DNA of 16,246 bases from Deltaproteobacteria bacterium (lineage in GTDB: Bacteria > Desulfobacterota > Desulfobulbia > Desulfobulbales > SURF-16), in assembly GCA_029939635.1 (NCBI GenBank), contig JAOZSN010000060.1, positions 1 to 16,246 of the forward strand, given 5' to 3'. Shown here piece after piece: positions 6,934 through 13,143 of the stretch (position 1 is the first letter of the stretch; the number at the start of each line of letters is the position of its first letter). Under the pieces are notes generated by a model that was given only the letters and a program-made list of their open reading frames with translations, was not told the DNA's origin and made no database searches. Both the position numbers and the translations under genes were made by a program.

Positions 6934-7028
6934 AGATAGGTGCCGGGGATCAGGTGACAGGGAAGTACTATTCTCTTTCGCTATGATACTACCTCCGCAA
7001 CCTGTAACCTGAAATCTGAAACCTGGAA
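6934..7028. repeat. Paired inverted heptad arrays between fliE and fliF
   Basis: Left arm 6934-6961: four 7-base units all ending in GG (including GATCAGG at 6948), starting just after the fliE stop. Right arm 7001-7028: four units of form YCTGNAA (CCTGAAA at 7008), ending 9 bases before the fliF ATG. A spacer of about 39 bases without periodicity separates them. The two arms can pair imperfectly. The right arm occupies the translation initiation region of fliF. Confidence 0.7.
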
Positions 7029-7037
7029 AATCAATCC

Positions 7038-8630
7038 ATGGCTGGCGCAAAAGAAATGTTCACCCAGGCCCTTGATCTCCTCAAAGGGCTGACCAAGACT
7101 CAAAAAATCATTGCTGGACTCCTGGTGGGAGCAGTGCTTATTGGCCTGCTTTCTCTCACCCTTGTCTCCAGCAAGCCAGAAATGAAAGTGCTGTTTAGTA
7201 ACCTGGCAGCTGAAGATGCTGGTGAAATTGTCACCAAACTTGACGAGTTACGCATTAAATATGAATTAGCCGAAAATGGCACCGCCATCATGGTACAAAG
7301 TGCAGCCGTTTATAAAACACGGCTTGATCTGGCTGGTGCCGGACTACCGCGCGGCGGTGGTATCGGTTTTGAACTCTTTGACAAGACCAGCTTCGGCACC
7401 ACTGATTTTGTTCAGCGTCTCAACTTCCAACGAGCCACCCAAGGAGAGCTGGCCCGCACCATCAGCCAATTCAAAAAAATAAAATCCGCCAGGGTACATA
7501 TTGCCCAACCCAAGGAATCGGTCTTTGTGGAGGATACCAGACCTCCATCAGCCTCCATAAGTGTCTCCCTGACCGGTCGTGATAAACTCTCAAAAGAAGA
7601 GATTCGTGCCATTGTCAACCTGGTGGCCAGTGCGATACCAGGACTTACCGAGAAGGGCATTACCCTAGTTGACACCGCAGGCCATTTACTCTTTCGCAAG
7701 GAGGGCGATGAAGATTCCCTTCTCTCTGCCACCCAGCTCGAATATCAGCAAAAAATCGAGCGCAATATGCGTCAAAAACTAGAATCAATGTTTGAAGAAG
7801 TGGTGGGCGTCAACAAGGTCATCGCCCGAGTCACTGCCGATGTCAATTTTGACCATATTGATTCCTCCGAAGAAGTTTTTGATCCAGAAATGCAGGTCGT
7901 GCGTAGTGAGCAGATCTTACAAGAAAGGGATGGTGCTGCCAGTGACCAGGCAGGGGTTCCCGGCGTCAAAGGACAATTAGCAACCTTCACTGAAACTGGT
8001 GGTGACGGTGGTGACGGCGCTGGTTTCAAACGAGACAACATTACCAAAAACTACGAGATCAGCAAAAAAACCACCCGTAAAACAGAAGCCATAGGTGTTA
8101 TCACCAAGCTCAGTGTCGCCATCATGGTGGATGGCACCTACAAAGAGGTGGAGACCGAGGGTAAAGTAAGTAAAGAATTCCAATCTCGCAGCCCTGAAGA
8201 GATTGCCACCTTTATCAAAATGGCCCGTAACGCTGTGGGCTATGATACTGAACGAGGAGATCAGGTGGAGGTTGTTTCCATGCCCTTCCATCTTTCCTCC
8301 TACATGGAACCCCAACCTGACATTATCAGCCAATATGGCAGCCTGATAAGCCGTCTAGCCCTGCCCCTTGTCCTGCTTATCATGGCCTTAGGTCTTGTCA
8401 TGTTTGTCATCCGCCCCTTCTTCCGCCTCATGGCCAGCCAGCATGAAGCAGCCCAACGCGCTGCTGATATGGCCCAGAAGGAACTAGCAATGGCAGATGG
8501 TGAGACACCAGAGGATCTCTCCCTTACCCCCATGGGCATGTCAGATAAAGAGCGCATCTTTAAGCTGGCCCAGAGTGATCCTGACCGCGCTGCTGACCTG
8601 GTTCGCCGTTGGCTCCGGGAAGAGATGTAG
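7038..8630 (+). CDS. fliF: Flagellar MS-ring protein FliF
   Basis: 530 residues (Salmonella 560). FliF forms the MS ring in the inner membrane that houses the export gate and carries FliG. Seen: a first membrane helix at about 24-44 (IIAGLLVGAVLIGLLSLTLV), the periplasmic ring-building motifs with KVLFSNL, GLPRGGGIGFELFDKTSFGTT, FQRATQGELARTI and ARVHIAQPKESVF, a second membrane helix at about 438-458 (LPLVLLIMALGLVMFVI), and a C-terminal cytoplasmic tail with ERIFKLAQSDPDRAADLVRRWL, which is the FliG-binding helix pair. The start ATG lies just after a heptad array and has no strong Shine-Dalgarno. The gene is intact. Confidence 0.98.
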   Translation: MAGAKEMFTQALDLLKGLTKTQKIIAGLLVGAVLIGLLSLTLVSSKPEMKVLFSNLAAEDAGEIVTKLDELRIKYELAENGTAIMVQSAAVYKTRLDLAGAGLPRGGGIGFELFDKTSFGTTDFVQRLNFQRATQGELARTISQFKKIKSARVHIAQPKESVFVEDTRPPSASISVSLTGRDKLSKEEIRAIVNLVASAIPGLTEKGITLVDTAGHLLFRKEGDEDSLLSATQLEYQQKIERNMRQKLESMFEEVVGVNKVIARVTADVNFDHIDSSEEVFDPEMQVVRSEQILQERDGAASDQAGVPGVKGQLATFTETGGDGGDGAGFKRDNITKNYEISKKTTRKTEAIGVITKLSVAIMVDGTYKEVETEGKVSKEFQSRSPEEIATFIKMARNAVGYDTERGDQVEVVSMPFHLSSYMEPQPDIISQYGSLISRLALPLVLLIMALGLVMFVIRPFFRLMASQHEAAQRAADMAQKELAMADGETPEDLSLTPMGMSDKERIFKLAQSDPDRAADLVRRWLREEM

Positions 8631-8639
8631 AAAAAGAAA

Positions 8640-8727
8640 CAACAGGTGTCTGGTGTCAGGTTTCAGGGGTCAATTTGCCCCCCTCTGCCACCCCCGACAC
8701 CTGACACCTGAAACCTGAAACCTGAAG
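8640..8727. repeat. Paired inverted heptad arrays between fliF and fliG
   Basis: Left arm 8640-8667: four units (TGTCAGG at 8654, TTTCAGG at 8661 and two variants). Right arm 8693-8727: five units, CCTGACA at 8700, CCTGAAA at 8707 and 8714, CCTGAAG at 8721 and a CCC variant at 8693. Right-arm units are exact reverse complements of left-arm units, so several hairpin registers are possible. The array ends 4 bases before the fliG ATG. This is the most regular of the arrays. Confidence 0.9.
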
Positions 8728-8731
8728 CCAC

Positions 8732-9754
8732 ATGCCTGCAAAAGATGGATCTTCCGACAACCTGACCGGCCCTGAAAAAGCAGCTATCTTCCTGCTCATG
8801 CTAGGGGAAGATTATGCCTCTCAAGTCTTTAAACGCCTTGATGATGAAGAGATTCGTTCGGTTGGCCGCCAGATGGCCAAAGTCGACCGGGTTGACAATG
8901 ATGATGTGGCGGCATTATTGGCAGAGTTCAAAACCGATGAGGGTGGTGGTGAAATATTCCTCTCCGGCGATGACCTGCTGGAAACGGCCCTACGCCGTGC
9001 TCTGCCCTCTGATAAAGCAGGAGAAATATTGGGTGAAATCCGTTCCGACTGGCGTCTCACCTTGTTTCAAAAAGCACGCAAGCTTGAGCCAAAAATCTTA
9101 GTCAACTTCCTGCGCAATGAACACCCCCAAACCGTGGCCTTGGTGCTGGCCGTACTGGAACACACCCAATCTGCCGCCATCCTGGCCGACCTTAAAGAAG
9201 AGGTACAGGTAGAGGTGGTTATGCGCATGGCAGAGCTTGACAAGGTAAGCCCGGAGATCCTCGTTGAGGTGGATCGCGTCCTGCAAGAAGAGTTATTAAG
9301 TGTAGAGGGCATGGAAGGCCAGCGCCTTGGTGGAGTAGAGACCGTTGCCGAGATTCTCAACAATGCTGATCGCGCCCTAGAGGCCCAGGTTCTGGAAGGT
9401 GTTGAGGAACAACGAGAAACTCTGGCTGAAGAGATCAGGCGTCTCATGTTCGTCTTTGAGGATCTCTTGGGTGTTGATGACCGTGGTGTCATGGCCATCC
9501 TCAAAGAGGTATCCACTGATGATCTTAAACTGGCCCTTAAAACCTCCTCCGACGACCTCCAAGAAAAAATATTTGGCAATATGTCACAACGTGCCGTGGA
9601 AATGCTCAGAGAAGACATGGAGATCATGGGGCCCACCCGAATCAAGGATGTGGAAGCCGCCCAACAGGCCATTATCAAGATTGCCAAAAGACTGGAGCAG
9701 GAAGGCAAGCTTCAACTGTCGGCAGGTGGTGGAGGCGAAGACGAATTCGTTTAA
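8732..9754 (+). CDS. fliG: Flagellar motor switch protein FliG
   Basis: 340 residues (usual about 330-340). FliG joins the MS ring to the C ring and meets the stator through its C-terminal torque helix. Seen: the N-terminal FliF-binding domain (LTGPEKAAIFLLMLGEDYASQVFKRL), the middle domain with the EHPQT motif at 130-134, and the C-terminal domain with MFVFEDLLGVDDRGVMAILKEV and its charged residues, then LKTSSDDLQEKIFGNMSQRA. All domains are intact. No Shine-Dalgarno is visible: the bases before the ATG are a CCTGAAA-type heptad array. Translation could be coupled to fliF or depend on local mRNA structure. Confidence 0.98.
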   Translation: MPAKDGSSDNLTGPEKAAIFLLMLGEDYASQVFKRLDDEEIRSVGRQMAKVDRVDNDDVAALLAEFKTDEGGGEIFLSGDDLLETALRRALPSDKAGEILGEIRSDWRLTLFQKARKLEPKILVNFLRNEHPQTVALVLAVLEHTQSAAILADLKEEVQVEVVMRMAELDKVSPEILVEVDRVLQEELLSVEGMEGQRLGGVETVAEILNNADRALEAQVLEGVEEQRETLAEEIRRLMFVFEDLLGVDDRGVMAILKEVSTDDLKLALKTSSDDLQEKIFGNMSQRAVEMLREDMEIMGPTRIKDVEAAQQAIIKIAKRLEQEGKLQLSAGGGGEDEFV

Positions 9755-9768
9755 AAGGTTACACCTTT
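9754..9768. repeat. Small inverted repeat after fliG
   Basis: AAAGGT (9754-9759) and ACCTTT (9763-9768) form a 6-bp stem with a 3-base loop at the fliG stop codon. The following bases continue as CCTTTAG and CCCTTGA, which look like degenerate heptads. It may be a worn version of the paired arrays at the fliE-fliF and fliF-fliG gaps, or chance. Confidence 0.35.
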
Positions 9769-9804
9769 AGCCCTTGAAAATTATGGTTTTGGGAGCCTAT
9801 TGTT

Positions 9805-10518
9805 TTGACTGGAATTGTTGAGTTAGAAGAGAAATCAGTTAAGGATGATGATAGTTTTGTCTCCTATGAACTGCTCATGGCTGAGGATGAGATTGAGGCT
9901 GCTGGCCCCGACCCTGTTGAATTGTTGCGCCAGGAGCAAGAAGAAATAAAACAGGCAAACAAGGCCATGATCGCCGAGGCCACGGCAGAGGTTGAACGTA
10001 TTAAACAAGAGGCCCATGATACAGGTTTTGCTGCCGGGGAGACTGAAGGCAAGAAGATAGGGGAAGAGTCCTATAATGAGCGAATTGCCCAGGTCACTGC
10101 CCTCATCACAGAACTACAAGGGGAACGGCAACGAATCAACCAGCAATACGAGGCGGAACTGCTGCCCCTGATTAAGGCCATGGTGGATCGCCTGGTAAAT
10201 CATGAGGTATCAGTGAACCATCTGGTCATTGAAAAATGCCTCCATAAGGCACTCCACTATGTGGTGGCCAAATCAAGCGTTATTGTCCACCTCCATCCAG
10301 ATGATTTTCAACGCATTAAAGATGCCAGCCTCGACGACCCCAACTTTCTCCAAGGTGCTGACAATATTGAACTCATGGAAGATCTCACCATCAGTCAGGG
10401 AGGTTGCCTGCTGGAAACAGATTTCGGCACCATTGATGCACGTCTGGAAAACTGCAAGGAACAATTAAATCAGGCCATTGAACAATCATTTTTGGCCGCC
10501 TTAGCAGAAACTGATTAG
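9805..10518 (+). CDS. fliH: Flagellar export ATPase regulator FliH
   Basis: 237 residues (Salmonella 235). FliH dimers bind FliI and anchor the ATPase to the C ring during flagellar protein export. Seen: an acidic, variable N-terminus, a long helical coiled-coil segment (about 45-120, rich in E, Q and A, including GFAAGETEGKKIGEESYNE), and a C-terminal FliH/SctL domain (about 130-235) with VHLHPDDFQRIK and a GGCLLETDFGTIDARLENQ-like motif (here ...ARLENCKEQL). The start is TTG at 9805 with GGGAG at 9791-9795; no in-frame ATG offers a better start. A 12-residue open frame (ATG 9783 to TGA 9821) overlaps the start in another frame and is probably accidental. Confidence 0.95.
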   Translation: MTGIVELEEKSVKDDDSFVSYELLMAEDEIEAAGPDPVELLRQEQEEIKQANKAMIAEATAEVERIKQEAHDTGFAAGETEGKKIGEESYNERIAQVTALITELQGERQRINQQYEAELLPLIKAMVDRLVNHEVSVNHLVIEKCLHKALHYVVAKSSVIVHLHPDDFQRIKDASLDDPNFLQGADNIELMEDLTISQGGCLLETDFGTIDARLENCKEQLNQAIEQSFLAALAETD

Positions 10519-10526
10519 AAAGGAAA

Positions 10527-11831
10527 ATGAACCTTAAACCCTGCCATACGGCCATTGAAAATGCCGAATTGATCTCCATAACGGGACGGGTCAGCCAGGT
10601 TATTGGTATGGTCATTGAGAGTCATGGCCCAGGCCTGCCGGTGGGTTCAATCTGTGAGGTGGAAATTCGCCAGGGTGAGGGACGTATTCCTGCCGAGGTG
10701 GTGGGTTTTAAGGAAGACAAGGTGCTGCTCATGCCCTTGGGCGAAATGCGTGGAGTGGAACCGGGCAGCACCATTCATAAAATTACAGATCAGGCCACAG
10801 CCCAGGTAGGTATGGGCCTGTTGGGCCGAGTCATTGATGGTCTGGGCAACCCCATGGATAACAAGGGGCCATTGCTCACCGAGCAAACCTACCCCCTCTA
10901 CGCCGAACCATTAAACCCCATGAGCCGGGAACGGATTACTGAACCTGTTGATGTGGGGGTACGCGCCATCAATGGTCTGCTTACCCTGGGCAAAGGGCAA
11001 CGTATTGGCATTATGGCTGGTTCCGGAGTGGGCAAATCAACCCTCCTAGGCATGATTGCCCGTAATACCGCCGCCGATGTCAGCGTTATCGCCCTTATTG
11101 GTGAGCGCGGCAGAGAGCTCAAAGATTTTATTGAACGAGACTTAGGGCCAGAAGGTATGGCCCGTTCTGTGGTGGTGGTGGTCACATCTGACCAACCTCC
11201 CCTGGTGCGCATGCGCGGTGCCTATCTGGCCATGGCCATTTCAGAATATTTTCGAGACCAGCAACGCGATGTTATTATGATGATGGACTCTGTCACTCGC
11301 TTTGCCATGTCCAGCCGTGAAGTTGGCCTGGCCATCGGTGAACCGCCCACATCAAGGGGTTACACACCTTCGGTCTTTTCCCAGCTCCCCAAACTGCTGG
11401 AGCGGGCAGGAACCTGTATGGATAAGGGCAGTATTACCGGTATCTACACAGTACTCGTTGAGGGTGACGATATGAACGAACCCATCGGCGATGCCGTACG
11501 CTCCATCGTAGATGGTCATGTTGTCTTAACCCGTGATCTCGCCAACCAGGGTCATTATCCATCCATTGAAATCCTGGGCAGCGTCAGTCGCTGTATGGGT
11601 GATGTGGTAAGTGACGAACAGGTGGACAAGGCCCACGAATTACTTGAAATGCTGGCCACCTACCGCCGTTCCGAGGATCTCATTAATATTGGGGCCTATG
11701 CAGCAGGCTCCAACCCGAAATTGGACAAAGCCATTGGCATGATTGAGCAGATAAATGAGTATCTACGCCAGAAGGTGGACGAACAATCCACCATGGAGGA
11801 AAGCAGTCAAAGGTTGATGCAACTGTTATAA
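10527..11831 (+). CDS. fliI: Flagellum-specific export ATPase FliI
   Basis: 434 residues (Salmonella 456). FliI is a hexameric F1-like ATPase at the base of the flagellar type III export apparatus. Seen: an N-terminal beta-barrel domain (about 10-85), Walker A GSGVGKST at 165-172, the GERGRELKDFIE motif, Walker B VIMMMDSVTR with D254, the signature EPPTSRGYTPSVFSQLPKLLERAG, and a C-terminal helical domain ending in the FliJ-facing region. It starts 8 bases after the fliH stop with AAAGGA just before the ATG, and its stop overlaps the fliJ start (TAATG), which suggests translational coupling. Confidence 0.98.
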   Translation: MNLKPCHTAIENAELISITGRVSQVIGMVIESHGPGLPVGSICEVEIRQGEGRIPAEVVGFKEDKVLLMPLGEMRGVEPGSTIHKITDQATAQVGMGLLGRVIDGLGNPMDNKGPLLTEQTYPLYAEPLNPMSRERITEPVDVGVRAINGLLTLGKGQRIGIMAGSGVGKSTLLGMIARNTAADVSVIALIGERGRELKDFIERDLGPEGMARSVVVVVTSDQPPLVRMRGAYLAMAISEYFRDQQRDVIMMMDSVTRFAMSSREVGLAIGEPPTSRGYTPSVFSQLPKLLERAGTCMDKGSITGIYTVLVEGDDMNEPIGDAVRSIVDGHVVLTRDLANQGHYPSIEILGSVSRCMGDVVSDEQVDKAHELLEMLATYRRSEDLINIGAYAAGSNPKLDKAIGMIEQINEYLRQKVDEQSTMEESSQRLMQLL

Positions 11832-12268
11832 TGTTCACCTTTCGCCTTGAAGCCGTTTATAAAATTCGATTAAACAGGGAGGAGCAGGCTCAGCTTGCGC
11901 TGGGACGAGAGCAAACCATCCTCCACAACCACAAGGTCACCCTTGAAGGCCACGGCGAGGAACGGCAGGCCATGCTTACTGCCCTGGACAAAAAAAAGAC
12001 GACGTCCATGAGTGGTGCTATGGTGCAACTCTATATGGAGTCGATTCGCGCCAAGGAATTCCAAAGCAAGATCCTGGCCACAACTATTGCCAGCCAGCAA
12101 CACGTAGTAGACCAAAAACGCCACCAGTTGGCTGAGGCAGTAAAAAATCGTAAGATCATTGACACCATCCGCAAAAGGGATCTCCTGAAATACCAGCAGG
12201 AAGAACTCAAAAAAGAGCAGGATGAAAGTGATGAAATGGCGGTATTACGATTTAAGAACAAGAAGTAA
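11831..12268 (+). CDS. fliJ: Flagellar export protein FliJ
   Basis: 145 residues (Salmonella 147). FliJ is the central stalk-like coiled coil of the FliI ring and helps open the export gate. Seen: the FliJ N-terminal FTFRLEAVYKIRLNREEQAQLALG block, and helical, charge-rich sequence throughout (for example IASQQHVVDQKRHQLAEAVKNRKIIDT), consistent with a two-helix antiparallel coiled coil, ending in a lysine-rich tail. The ATG shares its A with the fliI stop codon. Sequence conservation in this family is low, so the call leans on length, coiled-coil character and position after fliI. Confidence 0.93.
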   Translation: MFTFRLEAVYKIRLNREEQAQLALGREQTILHNHKVTLEGHGEERQAMLTALDKKKTTSMSGAMVQLYMESIRAKEFQSKILATTIASQQHVVDQKRHQLAEAVKNRKIIDTIRKRDLLKYQQEELKKEQDESDEMAVLRFKNKK

Positions 12269-12287
12269 AAACAAAAGGATTCCCGCA

Positions 12288-12785
12288 ATGCCCTCCATAT
12301 CTCCCTTAAAAAAAGATCTCTTCATCACCTTAGCAATGGGTGTACTCTTGACTGCTCAGCCTGCCCTTGCCGCCAATAAGCCCGTGAAGGCATCGGAGGA
12401 AGAGGCGGCATTTTCCCTGTCCTTAAAAAAACGAGCCGAGTCCGTGACGGCCAAGGAAAAGGCTGTTACCCTGCGAGAGCAAGAGGTGGCGGCTCTGGAA
12501 AAAAATATCCAGAAACAGCTGACCGAAATCAAAAAAATCCAGCAGAAAATCTCAATCGCACTCACAGAACTAGAAACCAAGCAAAGCCAAGAATTCACCA
12601 ACCTTATCAAGGTCTACGCCACCATGAGCGCCTCGAAAGTGGCTCCACTGCTCAACAAGATGGAAGACCGTAATGTTGCGAAGATCCTGCGTGCCATGAA
12701 AAAAGAGCAGGTGGCCAAGATCATCCCCAAACTGGGACCAGAAAAAGCTGTCCGAGTCAGCCGCCTGCTAGGTCGCATCTCGTAA
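12288..12785 (+). CDS. motE: MotE-family periplasmic flagellar protein
   Basis: 165 residues from ATG 12288, which has AAAGGA at 12274-12279. A longer frame from 12222 would overlap fliJ and lacks support. Seen: a signal peptide (KK at 8-9, hydrophobic core, likely cleavage after ALA at 28), a coiled coil at about 34-102 rich in K, E and Q, and a C-terminal MgtE_N-like helical domain at about 103-165 (VYATMSASKVAPLLNKMEDRNVAKILRAM, then LGPEKAVRVSRLLGRIS). This layout is that of COG3334; the rhizobial member MotE is a periplasmic chaperone for MotC. No motC is visible here, so its partner in this organism is unknown. It is the last gene before a 358-base gap. Confidence 0.88.
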   Translation: MPSISPLKKDLFITLAMGVLLTAQPALAANKPVKASEEEAAFSLSLKKRAESVTAKEKAVTLREQEVAALEKNIQKQLTEIKKIQQKISIALTELETKQSQEFTNLIKVYATMSASKVAPLLNKMEDRNVAKILRAMKKEQVAKIIPKLGPEKAVRVSRLLGRIS

Positions 12786-12960
12786 AACCACGTCTCCAAG
12801 ATTTTCTCTCCTGCAATTTTCCCATCACACCCTCGATATCCTTCCTTAAATTCTCCAACCTGCACCACCACCCCATAAAGAACTTTCTTCCCCTGCCAGA
12901 CCATTCTAAACAATCTCTCACCTCCCCAGGAAATTATTGCCCACCCTGCGGATCGAACAA
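12786..12960 (+). terminator. C-rich, G-poor region after motE, possible Rho-dependent terminator
   Basis: By my count 12781-12960 holds 69 C and 16 G on the plus strand, with the lowest G content at 12841-12900 (25 C, 4 G). Such C-over-G bias with little secondary structure is what Rho utilisation sites look like. No intrinsic terminator hairpin is visible. It forms the first half of the 358-base gap; the second half carries the fliK promoter. A minus-strand frame across part of the gap and motE looks spurious. Confidence 0.38.
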
Positions 12961-13037
12961 GTTCCCCTGCCAACGAACCACACGTAACATCTTAACTTCA
13001 CAGCAGAAAAGCTAATTCTCCTCCCCTCACACAGGTA

Positions 13038-13052
13038 TGGCATAGCCATTGC
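13038..13052 (+). promoter_or_regulatory. Sigma-54 (-24/-12) promoter for the fliK operon
   Basis: TGGCAT-N5-TTGC followed by A matches the sigma-54 consensus at every position except the last of the -24 block. GG (13039-13040) and GC (13051-13052) are 10 bases apart. The predicted start is near 13064, with a leader of about 80 bases to the fliK GTG. It separates fliK-flgD-flgE from the flgB-motE unit. Confidence 0.85.
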
Positions 13053-13143
13053 AATATAGCCTGACAGATGTGGCAGCGGCAAAAACATCCGCTCCACTTT
13101 GCCCCTTACAACGTACCACCCACCATCTTTACGGAGGAAGATC

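Noticed and set aside
8640..8727. Heptad arrays considered as a CRISPR array
   Set aside because: Units are 7 bases and contiguous, with no unique spacers of uniform length and no cas genes.
9067..9708. 213-codon open frame on the minus strand inside fliG
   Set aside because: It is antisense to an intact, conserved gene, its product is serine- and arginine-rich as mirror frames often are, and no Shine-Dalgarno or family motif was seen.
9783..9821. 12-residue open frame overlapping the fliH start, considered as a leader peptide
   Set aside because: It has no Shine-Dalgarno of its own and no sequence feature of known leader peptides; chance is the simpler explanation.
12614..12973. 119-codon minus-strand open frame covering the end of motE and the following gap
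   Set aside because: More than half mirrors motE coding sequence and the rest mirrors the C-rich gap; no domain or good start was seen.
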